The notes beneath the pieces are model-generated. The model was not told where the DNA came from. It did not search any database and saw only the letters and a program-made list of their open reading frames with translations. The position numbers were made by a program, and so were the translations under genes. 64,000 nt of DNA from Kocuria carniphila (GTDB lineage: Bacteria > Actinomycetota > Actinomycetes > Actinomycetales > Micrococcaceae), in contig NZ_NOIT01000004.1 in assembly GCF_004136555.1 (NCBI RefSeq), positions 164,261-228,260 of the forward strand, read 5' to 3'. Positions 42,019-49,803 of the stretch are shown here, in pieces; position 1 is the stretch's first letter, and each line of letters begins with the position of its first letter.

Positions 42019-42639
42019 CTAACGAATTGAACTGTTTCTCGATTCTGCCCGTTCGGTAAACCGTTCTGGAGACCTCAGCACCAACATGACGGCGACGATC
42101 AGCGCGGACAAGGTGCCCGTGATCATGTCAATCATGGTGTCGTAATTATCGATCTGCGCCCGTGATCCAATCATTTGATCCGCCGCGAACTCCCCGATTT
42201 CCCACAGCATGGCCACCAGTGCGCTGAATGACGTGACCACGGTCGCGTGAAGCCACCGCGGCATCTGGAATCGGTGCTTGCGCATGACAGCGCGGAGAAT
42301 GTAATCCGCCCACAGCGCGATCATGATGCCCGAATAGAAGTGGACGATGGTGTCCCACGGTTGCCAGACGTCGTAGAACCGCAAGTAGCTGCCCATGTAT
42401 CCGCCGGTGAAAATCAGCACGGCGTAGAGCAGCTGAAGATACAGCGGGATGCGAACCCGCGCGATGGCTTCAATCACCAACGGACTCAGGGACACCTGCA
42501 GCAGCCCCATGGCCATGACCGCACTTTCAGGGTTCCCGCCCGCCGTGTCCCCGATGAATGACACCAGCAACACCAGTTCCACCACGATGAGCGGCGCGTG
42601 CCTCAACAGCATTCCGCTGAAAGAAACACGTTTCATCAT
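42019..42639 (-). CDS. Integral membrane protein (DUF2238/YjdF-like)
   Basis: A 206-residue protein with five or six membrane helices. The segment WDTIVHFYSGIMIALWADYI and the later LWEIGEFAADQM and DNYDTMIDMITGTLSALI are marks of the DUF2238/YjdF group. Role unknown. It probably shares a transcript with the PCMT gene downstream and is divergent from the endonuclease gene. Confidence 0.75.
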   Translation of the reverse strand: MMKRVSFSGMLLRHAPLIVVELVLLVSFIGDTAGGNPESAVMAMGLLQVSLSPLVIEAIARVRIPLYLQLLYAVLIFTGGYMGSYLRFYDVWQPWDTIVHFYSGIMIALWADYILRAVMRKHRFQMPRWLHATVVTSFSALVAMLWEIGEFAADQMIGSRAQIDNYDTMIDMITGTLSALIVAVMLVLRSPERFTERAESRNSSIR

Positions 42640-42706
42640 GCTGCTGACCCTACGCGCCTACCTGTGGATATTCTTGTGCCCCAGCCACGGAAGTAGGTTT
42701 GACCTC

Positions 42707-43324
42707 ATGAGCCACCGGGACATCGTCAACAAGCTCCTGGACGAGCACGGACAGACCTACGCCCAGGAAGCGGGCATCCATCTCAAGGACACCCCCGCTC
42801 CCCTGTTTCAGCTCCTAGTCCTGGCCAACCTGTTATCCACCAGGATCAGCGCCACTATTGCCGTCGCGACGGCTCACGAGCTCATCAACAGTGGCTTCAC
42901 CACGCCCGAGAAAATGCGCGACGCCACCTGGCAACAACGCGTCGACGCTCTCGGCCGGGGTGGTTACCGCCGCTACGACGAACGCACTTCCACCATGCTC
43001 GGCGACGGCGCCGCCCTCCTTCTCGACACCTACGGCGGGGACCTGAGGCAATTGCGAGAGCAATCCGAGAATCCCAAGGACGTGCTGAAACGGTTGCAGG
43101 AGTTCCCGGGCATCGGCCCGACGGGCGCAGCAATTTTCGCTCGCGAGGTTCAAGGAGTGTGGCCGATCATGGCTCCGTTCTTCGATAAGAAGGCCCTGGA
43201 TGGCGCGCGCAAGCTCGAGCTGCCGGACAACCCGGATTCTTTGAGTCGCTTGGTGTCATCCGAGGACTTACCGCGGTTGGCCTCCGCCCTGGTGCGTGTG
43301 GCCTTGGACCGATCCAAGAAGTAG
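42707..43324 (+). CDS. HhH-GPD base-excision DNA glycosylase (endonuclease III-like)
   Basis: A 205-residue helix-hairpin-helix protein. The hairpin is LQEFPGIGPTGAAIFAREV and the catalytic region lies around WPIMAPFFDKKALDGARKL. The usual C-terminal [4Fe-4S] cysteines of endonuclease III are absent, so it belongs to the cluster-free branch. I start at MSHRDIVNKLLDEHG (42707); the longer frame from 42449 covers the divergent neighbour. It ends 13 bases before the flavin dehydrogenase gene. Confidence 0.8.
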   Translation: MSHRDIVNKLLDEHGQTYAQEAGIHLKDTPAPLFQLLVLANLLSTRISATIAVATAHELINSGFTTPEKMRDATWQQRVDALGRGGYRRYDERTSTMLGDGAALLLDTYGGDLRQLREQSENPKDVLKRLQEFPGIGPTGAAIFAREVQGVWPIMAPFFDKKALDGARKLELPDNPDSLSRLVSSEDLPRLASALVRVALDRSKK

Positions 43325-43337
43325 AACGGAGAATCGC

Positions 43338-45008
43338 ATGAACGCCGATGTCATTGTGGTGGGAGCCGGTCTCGCCGGTCTGGTAGCCACCGCGGAACTG
43401 ACCAGTGCGGGACTGCGTGTCTTGCTGGTCGATCAAGAGTCAGAAGCCAACCTGGGTGGCCAAGCACATTGGTCGTTGGGTGGGCTCTTCATGGTGAATA
43501 CCCCCGAGCAGCGCCGCATGGGCATCAAGGATTCCCCCGAGCTGGCCATGCAGGATTGGCTCGGTAGCGCGGGTTTCGATCGCAACGTGGATGACCCCGC
43601 CGGGGAAGATTACTGGGGCTTCCGCTGGGCCCAGGCGTACCTGGACTTCGCTGCTGGTGAGAAACGCTCGTGGCTGCACAGTCGTGGTCTGCGCTGGGTT
43701 CCGATCGTGGGTTGGGCCGAGCGGGGCGGGTATCTCGCGGACGGCCACGGCAACTCGGTGCCACGTTTTCATTTGACATGGGGAACGGGACCGGGCGTCG
43801 TCGCACCTTTCGAACGGGCCGTGCGAGATGCGCACGACGCCGGTCTGGTCACCTTCGCGTTCCGGCATCGAGTGGACGAGCTCGTGAAGTCTGGCGGCGC
43901 CGTCGACGGCGTGAGCGGCGTCGTACTGGCTCCCGACACCGCTCCGCGCGGGGCCGCAACCAACCGTTCGGAACTCGAGGCATTCGAGTTCACGGCCCCT
44001 GCTGTGCTCGTCACCGCGGGTGGGATCGGCGGTAATAAGGATTTGGTGCGCGCGAACTGGCCCGAGCGGTTAGGGCAAGTGCCACGCAAGATGATCACGG
44101 GGGTGCCCGAGTACGTGGACGGCCGCATGCTGGGCTTCGCGGAGGCCGCCGGCGGTCGGATCGTGAATCGCGACCGGATGTGGCATTACACGGAAGGTGT
44201 GACCAACTGGGATCCGATTTGGCCTGATCACGGGATTCGAATCATTCCCGGGCCGTCTTCTCTGTGGTTCGACGCGCGCGGTCAGCGGCTGCCTGTGCCG
44301 AACTTCCCGGGTTTCGACACGCTGGGGACGCTCAAGGCGATCGGCCACAGCGGGTACGACTACACGTGGTTCGTGCTGACGCAGCGGATCATCGAGAAGG
44401 AGTTCGCGCTGTCCGGATCGGAGCAGAATCCGGACGTGACCGACCGCGATTTGAAACTCACCCTGAGCCGCGTGCTGCCCGGCGCGGCTGGTCCGGTCGA
44501 GGCGTTCAAGAAGCATGGCGAGGATTTTGTGGTGGCGTCATCCCTGAGCGAGCTGGTGGCAGGCATGAACGCACTGACTGACGAACCGCTCATCGAGCTC
44601 GCGGACTTGGAGCGACAGATCGTGGCGCGAGACCGCGAGATGGACAACCCGTTCACTAAGGATCTGCAGGTTTCAGCGATCCATAACTCTCGACGGTCGC
44701 GCGGCGAGAGGCTGGCGCGAACGGCATCACCGCACAAAATTCTCGATCCGAAGGCAGGACCACTCATCGCGGTGCGGTTGAACATCATCACGCGCAAGAC
44801 TTTGGGCGGCCTGCAGACGGACCTGTCCGGGCGCGTTCAGGGCCTGGACCATTCGCCCGTTCCTGGACTGTGGGCCGCGGGCGAGATCGCGGGTTTCGGT
44901 GGCGGCGGGATGCACGGCTACCGCTCGTTGGAGGGCACGTTCCTGGGCGGCTGCATGTTCTCCGGCCGTGAGGCGGGACGGGGTATTGCGGAGGAGCTGC
45001 GGGGGTAG
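43338..45008 (+). CDS. FAD-binding dehydrogenase (fumarate reductase/KstD superfamily)
   Basis: A 556-residue flavoprotein. The N-terminal Rossmann motif is ADVIVVGAGLAGLVATAEL, with a substrate-domain in the middle and a closing FAD segment GLWAAGEIAGFGGGGMHGY...EGTFLGGCMFSGREAG. Long central parts (WGFRWAQAYLDFAAGEKRSW) match the actinobacterial 'FAD-binding dehydrogenase' family related to ketosteroid dehydrogenases. The start has CGGAG upstream. It follows the endonuclease gene closely but has no clear link in function. Confidence 0.87.
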   Translation: MNADVIVVGAGLAGLVATAELTSAGLRVLLVDQESEANLGGQAHWSLGGLFMVNTPEQRRMGIKDSPELAMQDWLGSAGFDRNVDDPAGEDYWGFRWAQAYLDFAAGEKRSWLHSRGLRWVPIVGWAERGGYLADGHGNSVPRFHLTWGTGPGVVAPFERAVRDAHDAGLVTFAFRHRVDELVKSGGAVDGVSGVVLAPDTAPRGAATNRSELEAFEFTAPAVLVTAGGIGGNKDLVRANWPERLGQVPRKMITGVPEYVDGRMLGFAEAAGGRIVNRDRMWHYTEGVTNWDPIWPDHGIRIIPGPSSLWFDARGQRLPVPNFPGFDTLGTLKAIGHSGYDYTWFVLTQRIIEKEFALSGSEQNPDVTDRDLKLTLSRVLPGAAGPVEAFKKHGEDFVVASSLSELVAGMNALTDEPLIELADLERQIVARDREMDNPFTKDLQVSAIHNSRRSRGERLARTASPHKILDPKAGPLIAVRLNIITRKTLGGLQTDLSGRVQGLDHSPVPGLWAAGEIAGFGGGGMHGYRSLEGTFLGGCMFSGREAGRGIAEELRG

Positions 45009-45054
45009 TTCCAACGGATTGGCAGGATGTGCATCAGAGGTGACCAGCCCGATA

Positions 45055-45352
45055 GTGAGTGCGACCTGGACACCACGTATTTGGGTAGCGAATTGATGGG
45101 GCCCGCAACAGGGTTCTCGGCGGGATCTGCCATTGGCCAGAACTTGGAGAACATTTCATAGGTCCGCCGCCCAAGGATGATGCCGTCGACCGATTCGAGC
45201 CAATGCAGTTGCTCAGAATCCTGCTCGCTCACCGGACCTGATGATTCCGGCGCATCGACAGTGTCGGCCGCTTCGAAGAAATCGATTCCACCGTCAGACT
45301 CGGCCGCGAATCCGTCTGCGGAGATTATTTGTTCGATCGTGATGGCACCCAT
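45055..45352 (-). pseudogene. Truncated RibD/dihydrofolate-reductase-like gene
   Basis: The N-terminal half of a dihydrofolate-reductase-family protein: MGAITIEQIISADGFAAESD, then HWLESVDGIILGRRTYEMFS and INSLPKYVVSRS. After YVVS the reading frame loses family likeness and continues into the antisense of the flavin dehydrogenase gene. The C-terminal half with the rest of the NADPH site is missing. The break lies near 45055. A remnant is more likely than a working enzyme. Confidence 0.7.
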
Positions 45353-45600
45353 TGGGTTGCCCTCTCTGTTTCGATGCACCCCTGCGCAACTGCCCCGACC
45401 TCAATGCGAGTTCATTCAGGCTTTCGCGCGTCCCCTGGGGTCTCAACTCAGTTTACTTCTTCATGTGCCGGTCACCCCGTGGCTTCTTGGCCGTCAGTTT
45501 CTTCAAGCACCGTTGATCCTGCTGACACGCTCGGGACCTGGGGGAATACACCGTCAAGTTGGTCTCGAGTTGCCCGAAGTTCTTGAACGAAAGGTTCACA

Positions 45601-46881
45601 GTGAACACTAGAAGCAACCGCACTTTCGGCCGCATCTCCAAGGCCACGGCGGCCGCGGCGCTGTCCGTCGCCGTCCTGGCACCAATCACCGCACCGGCTT
45701 ACGCACAGCCCGATACCCGCCCGGCAGCGGAGGCTGCGGCGAAGAACGAGACGCGGGCGGCGTCGTCGGCGAACGAACCTTTGCTGATCGGCCACCGCGG
45801 CGCGGCAGGTACTGCCCCCGAGAACACGGTGTCGGCTTTCAAGGACGCGCGGTCCTCGCACGCGGACTACTTTGAGATCGATGTGCAGCTTTCCGCGGAC
45901 GGCGTACCGTTCCTCTTCCACGACGACACCCCCGCGCGCACCACCAACGTGGAAGACGTGTTCCCGGGCCGCGAGAACGACCCGATCACCTCGTTCACCT
46001 GGGCCGAGCTGCAGCAGCTTGATGCGGGTTCGTACTTCTCGGACAAGTTCGTGGGCGAGAAGATTCCGCACTTCAATGATGCCGCCAAGATCGCCAACAA
46101 CAAGATCGGCGTGTTCATCGAGATCAAGTCGCCGGTTAACTCCCCCGGCATTGAAAAGGTCGTCGCGGACTCGCTGCAGAACAATCGCGACTGGAATCGC
46201 CTGCTGAAGAACGATCAAATCGAGGTTTTGGGCTTCGACCCCGCGTCCACCCAGCGCTTCGCCGAGCTCGCCCCTGATGTTCCCCTCCAGCAGCTGATCG
46301 GCACCGTGCCCGATTCCGCAACCCTGGCGCAGATCGCCACGTACGCCGATCACTTCGGCACGAGCTACCGGAACCTGGACGCCGCCGGCGTGGCGCGGGT
46401 GAAGGCCGCGGGCATGGGCATCGGCGTCTACACCGTGAACTCCACCGAGGCCTATGACCAGATGGTGGCGCTGGGCGTCGACCGCGTGACCGGCGACTTC
46501 CCCATTCAATTCTCCCGCCATGAGCGCGGTCAGAAGCCGTTCCCGCAAAACACGGGCGTACAGATCGCTGACTCGATCAACGATGTGCCCGGCAACGACC
46601 TGCAGCCGGAAACCGGCGAGCACGTGATCTTGCAGAACACCACCAACCGCACGATCGACGTCTCCGGATACATCATTCGCGACGCTGCCAATACCCAGCT
46701 CACCGTGGGCAACGGCTACGTCCTGGCGCCGGGCGCGCAGCTGCGCGTCTACACCGGCCCGGGCACCAACCGCGCGGACGCCTACTACAACAACGGCACC
46801 GCCAACGTGCTCAACAACGGTGGCGACTCCATCGCCTTGTGGACCGGCAACGGAAACCTGCAGGACACCTTCGCGAACTAA
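45601..46881 (+). CDS. Secreted glycerophosphodiester phosphodiesterase with lamin-tail-like domain
   Basis: A 426-residue exported protein, starting at GTG 45601. The signal peptide spans about 1-36 (ITAPAYAQP). The GDPD domain shows LLIGHRGAAGTAPENT, FEIDVQLSADGVPFLFHDDT and IEIKSP with the catalytic His, Glu, Asp and His. From about 335 a lamin-tail-like beta domain follows (GEHVILQNTTNRTIDVSGY, LAPGAQLRVYTGPG). It hydrolyses glycerophosphodiesters, giving glycerol-3-phosphate; the tail may bind the cell surface. It ends before a 19-bp hairpin. Confidence 0.9.
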   Translation: MNTRSNRTFGRISKATAAAALSVAVLAPITAPAYAQPDTRPAAEAAAKNETRAASSANEPLLIGHRGAAGTAPENTVSAFKDARSSHADYFEIDVQLSADGVPFLFHDDTPARTTNVEDVFPGRENDPITSFTWAELQQLDAGSYFSDKFVGEKIPHFNDAAKIANNKIGVFIEIKSPVNSPGIEKVVADSLQNNRDWNRLLKNDQIEVLGFDPASTQRFAELAPDVPLQQLIGTVPDSATLAQIATYADHFGTSYRNLDAAGVARVKAAGMGIGVYTVNSTEAYDQMVALGVDRVTGDFPIQFSRHERGQKPFPQNTGVQIADSINDVPGNDLQPETGEHVILQNTTNRTIDVSGYIIRDAANTQLTVGNGYVLAPGAQLRVYTGPGTNRADAYYNNGTANVLNNGGDSIALWTGNGNLQDTFAN

Positions 46882-46900
46882 CTTCGCACCACAGCCGACG

Positions 46901-46943
46901 ACGGCGGGCGGTCACCTTCGAGTTGAAGGTGACCGCCCGCCGT
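46901..46943. terminator. 19-bp perfect hairpin after the glycerophosphodiesterase gene
   Basis: Perfect arms (46901-46919 and 46925-46943) around GAGTT, 20 bases after the stop. There is no U-run. It also closes the convergent small-membrane-protein gene region. Confidence 0.75.
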
Positions 46944-47033
46944 GGTCTTGGGATCTTCACGTGCCGCCGTTGGCGTGCTCAGCAATCCGGAATGACAGCT
47001 CCGGCCCCGTAAGGGCTCAGGTTGTGAGGCCTA

Positions 47034-47180
47034 TCAGCCGCCGAGTCCAAGATCCAGCGAAACAACGCCAATGCCAATCACCAGTCCGGTGGCCAAGAAG
47101 AACCCGATCATGATCAGAACGAGGCCCCAAGGAGTCCCCTTCTGCGGGTTGGTGGGCTGGGTCTTCGGTGAGTCTTCCAT
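47034..47180 (-). CDS. Small single-pass membrane protein (48 aa)
   Basis: A 48-residue protein behind AAGGGAAG. The first 19 residues are polar (MEDSPKTQPTNPQKGTPWG), then one membrane helix (LVLIMIGFFLATGLVIGIGV) and a short end. No family is recognised. The longer frame from 47255 lacks a ribosome site. The good ribosome site and the clean helix support it as real. Confidence 0.6.
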   Translation of the reverse strand: MEDSPKTQPTNPQKGTPWGLVLIMIGFFLATGLVIGIGVVSLDLGLGG

Positions 47181-47338
47181 GGTCTTCCCTTCGTTCAGCA
47201 GAGCTTCAAGTCTTGCAGGTTCGGAGTGGTGAGGGTGAAAGTGACATGTTCGCACCAGTTATTTGTAGGTGGGATGAAGTCGCAGCGTGCTGTGATGATC
47301 GTGCAGAGAAGCAGCCACGCGGTAGCGGTTGCGTCCCC

Positions 47339-47710
47339 TCATGCTTGTTCCAAATAGCCAACGCCCAAGTCTTCACACGCTTTGCGGAGCCGTTTGTCTC
47401 TCGTCCACAGCCTAGCTCCACCAACTAATGACACGGATCCGAGGAGATGTACATCAATCGCACTTAATCCTCGCTCCCATAGTTGCCCACTGCGGACCAA
47501 AGTCATGGTCTCCAAATGACTCATCATTGGAAACTGTTCAAGGTTTTCAATCATCCCAAGTACGGAATCTCGATTCCTGATCGATCCCAGTGACAACTCC
47601 TGAACAACGAATGGGTGGTAGCCGACTTGGTTTTGTTCGAGAAGGGTCAGCATCACTGGCTCTGACCCATGAAGATGATCGATCCACATCGAGGTATCGA
47701 CCAGAATCAT
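47339..47710 (-). CDS. vapC: VapC-type PIN-domain toxin
   Basis: A 123-residue PIN ribonuclease. The first acidic residue is in MILVDTSMWIDHL (Asp5), the second acid in VVQELSLG (Glu), and the C-terminal pair in LSAIDVHLLGSVSL and LWTRDKRLRKACEDLG. The family cleaves tRNA or rRNA and stops growth unless neutralised. Its ATG overlaps the vapB stop (ATGA), the usual coupling. Intact, unlike the remnant at 13012. Confidence 0.9.
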   Translation of the reverse strand: MILVDTSMWIDHLHGSEPVMLTLLEQNQVGYHPFVVQELSLGSIRNRDSVLGMIENLEQFPMMSHLETMTLVRSGQLWERGLSAIDVHLLGSVSLVGGARLWTRDKRLRKACEDLGVGYLEQA

Positions 47711-47904
47711 GCGCCTTGCCCACGTTGACGCGGAGCAGCCGTAGCCTCCGGATCGCTTCCCCCCAGTGCAATAAGTCGTTTTGCGCTTTCAACTCGAATA
47801 AGCGACTTCAAACCATCACGCAAGAGCACCGACCGTTCAGTGATCCCGGTCAGCTCACTGGCCTGAGCCAGCAGTTCATCATCGATGTTCACCGTCGTGC
47901 GCAT
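47707..47904 (-). CDS. vapB: VapB-type antitoxin
   Basis: A 65-residue antitoxin. The N-terminal MRTTVNIDDELLAQASELTG is the ribbon-helix-helix/VapB-like DNA-binding motif. The following ERSVLLRDGLKSLIRVESAK helices and the flexible tail would wrap the toxin. I start at MRTTVN (47904); an upstream ATG at 47922 adds only six residues. It precedes vapC, and an imperfect palindrome at 47930-47948 is the likely autoregulation site. Confidence 0.88.
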   Translation of the reverse strand: MRTTVNIDDELLAQASELTGITERSVLLRDGLKSLIRVESAKRLIALGGSDPEATAAPRQRGQGA

Positions 47905-47929
47905 GAAATCCTCCATGATCACCGAAACC

Positions 47930-47948
47930 TACATCATCTGATGCTGTA
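47930..47948. promoter_or_regulatory. Imperfect palindrome upstream of vapBC
   Basis: TACATCATCTGATGCTGTA is a 9-1-9 palindrome with a single mismatched pair, 25 bases upstream of vapB. VapBC complexes usually bind such a site. Confidence 0.55.
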
Positions 47949-48082
47949 TATGATGCCATCGAGATGGCCCAGAGACAACGGTCGTGGGCATTAAGTTTGC
48001 GTTGAATCGTCCGGAAAACCTGCAGGTCAGCTTGATAGAGCTTGGGGAGACGAATAAAACCCACTGGCGGAAAGAGGACACC

Positions 48083-48697
48083 ATGAAAATCACGATCATC
48101 GGCGGCTCGAAGGGCACCGGGGCCTACGTGGGAGCAGCAGCGCTCCAAGCCGGGGACGAGGTCACCGTGCTGTCCCGCAGTGGTGACGTACCCGGGGACG
48201 TGCGGAGCGTCGTCGGCAGCGCGACCGACTCTGCAGCCGTGCGTAAGGCAATTGCTGGCGCGGACGCCGTCGTCGTTACCGTCGGTGGGGCCAAGGGCGT
48301 CGAGAACCAGCGTGCCACGGTGACGAGGACCGTGATCGCCGCGATGAAGGAAGCTGGCGTGCGGCGGTTGATCGTGCAGTCATCGCTGGGTGCGGGTGAC
48401 TCTGCGTCACAGCTCTCGGCGCCACTGAACCTGATCACGCCGATCGTGCTGGCCAAACCGCTGGCGGACCACAATGAGCAGGAGGCTGCGGTCGAGAAGT
48501 CCGGTTTGGACTGGACGATCGTGCGTCCTTCCGGGCTGTCGGACAAGCCCGCAACGGGTGAGGTCAAGGCTCTGGAGGCTGACCAGGACGGCAAGCTGAG
48601 CGGCTCGATTCCGCGAGCGGATCTTGCTGCCTACATGCTTGCCGCTGTGACCGATCAGTCCACGTTCGGTAAGGCCATCGGAGTCAGCAGCCGGTAG
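48083..48697 (+). CDS. NAD(P)-binding atypical SDR/NmrA-like protein
   Basis: A 204-residue Rossmann protein. The dinucleotide motif is ITIIGGSKGTGAYVGAAAL, then DAVVVTVGGAKG and RRLIVQSSLGAGDS. Lacking the classical SDR YxxxK pair, it belongs to the atypical SDR/NmrA-like group, often NADPH sensors or flavin reductase-like proteins. I choose ATG 48083 behind AAAGAGGAC; the frame from 47984 overlaps the vapBC promoter region. Confidence 0.85.
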   Translation: MKITIIGGSKGTGAYVGAAALQAGDEVTVLSRSGDVPGDVRSVVGSATDSAAVRKAIAGADAVVVTVGGAKGVENQRATVTRTVIAAMKEAGVRRLIVQSSLGAGDSASQLSAPLNLITPIVLAKPLADHNEQEAAVEKSGLDWTIVRPSGLSDKPATGEVKALEADQDGKLSGSIPRADLAAYMLAAVTDQSTFGKAIGVSSR

Positions 48698-48781
48698 TGA
48701 GAAGGGTCTCACAGCCCTTTATTGACGCGGAACTTTCATAGAATGGAAGTGTTCACACCCGATGACGAGTAGGAGCACACC

Positions 48782-49729
48782 ATGAGGGCATGGCATTTCG
48801 TTGGTACCCACAAACCGTTCGAGCGCGTGGAGATTCCCGAGCCCACCGCAGGACCGGGCAAGGTAGTCATTGACGTGAAGGCCGCCGGGTTGTGCCACTC
48901 TGACGTGGGCATCATGGAGGACGAGAAGTGGCTCGCCAACATGAAGGAACTTCCGGTCGTCCCGGGTCATGAGACCGCCGGCGTGATCAGCGAGGTCGGC
49001 GAGGGCGTGACCGATTGGAAGGTCGGCGACAAGGTTGCCGTAACCCCCATGGCCGAGTTCATGGGCTACATGGTCAACGGCGCGTGGGAGGACCGCGCGG
49101 AAGTTTCGGTCGAGGCACTCATTCCGATGCCCGAAGGAGTCAGCTTTGCTGAAGCAGCCGCCGCTACCGACGCCGGCATGACCTCCGTGGGCGCTTTGAC
49201 CACCGGCGGTGTTGAGGCCGGAATGAAGGTTGGCATCATCGGTTTCGGTGGCCTCGGCCAGATCGGCGCCCGAGTTGCTCACTTGCGCGGCGCCAAGGTG
49301 TACGTCGCGGAGATCAACGAAAAGGTCTGGGATCGCGCCCGTGAAGGCGGAGCCGTCAAGGTGGCCAAGTCCATCGCGGAGTTCGCCGACGACGAGCTCG
49401 ACGTGATCATCGACTACGCCGGCTTCGGCGTGACTACCAAGGAAGCACTGGACGTCGTGAAGTGGTCCGGCGGCGGACGCGTGGTGCAGGTGGGCATGGG
49501 CAAGTTGGAAGCCACCATCGATATCTACCCGCTCATCCTCGGCCGCAAGGAACTGGTCGGCTCGCAGGGTGGCAGCAAGGAAGACATCCTGGAGACCATG
49601 AAGTACATGGCCTCCGGAGATCTCACCCCGGTCATTTCGGAGATCGACTTCGAAGAGATCGCGGACGGCATTCAGCAGCTGATCGACGGCACAGCGCAGG
49701 GCCGCTTGGTGGCGAAGGTCGCTGACTGA
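48782..49729 (+). CDS. Zinc-type alcohol dehydrogenase without structural-zinc lobe
   Basis: A 315-residue medium-chain dehydrogenase. The catalytic-zinc Cys and His are present in AAGLCHSDVG and VVPGHETAGV, and the NAD(P) motif is VGIIGFGGLGQIGARVA. The four-cysteine structural zinc lobe, usual at about 95-115, is missing: the chain goes from KVAVTPM directly to AEFMGYMVNGAW. It is therefore shorter than the usual 340-350. The substrate is unknown. It ends before a hairpin that the ISL3 copy abuts. Confidence 0.88.
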   Translation: MRAWHFVGTHKPFERVEIPEPTAGPGKVVIDVKAAGLCHSDVGIMEDEKWLANMKELPVVPGHETAGVISEVGEGVTDWKVGDKVAVTPMAEFMGYMVNGAWEDRAEVSVEALIPMPEGVSFAEAAAATDAGMTSVGALTTGGVEAGMKVGIIGFGGLGQIGARVAHLRGAKVYVAEINEKVWDRAREGGAVKVAKSIAEFADDELDVIIDYAGFGVTTKEALDVVKWSGGGRVVQVGMGKLEATIDIYPLILGRKELVGSQGGSKEDILETMKYMASGDLTPVISEIDFEEIADGIQQLIDGTAQGRLVAKVAD

Positions 49730-49765
49730 CTCTGATCAACTCTGATCAACACAGTGTTAAGTGAC

Positions 49766-49801
49766 GAAAGTGCACTCAGGAGGCATCCTGGGTGCACTTT
49801 C
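49766..49801. terminator. Terminator hairpin after the alcohol dehydrogenase gene
   Basis: GAAAGTGCAC and GTGCACTTTC pair at the base, with six more pairs (one G-T) above, around a 4-base loop. The ISL3 insertion begins two bases after its end. Confidence 0.75.
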
Positions 49802-49803
49802 AT

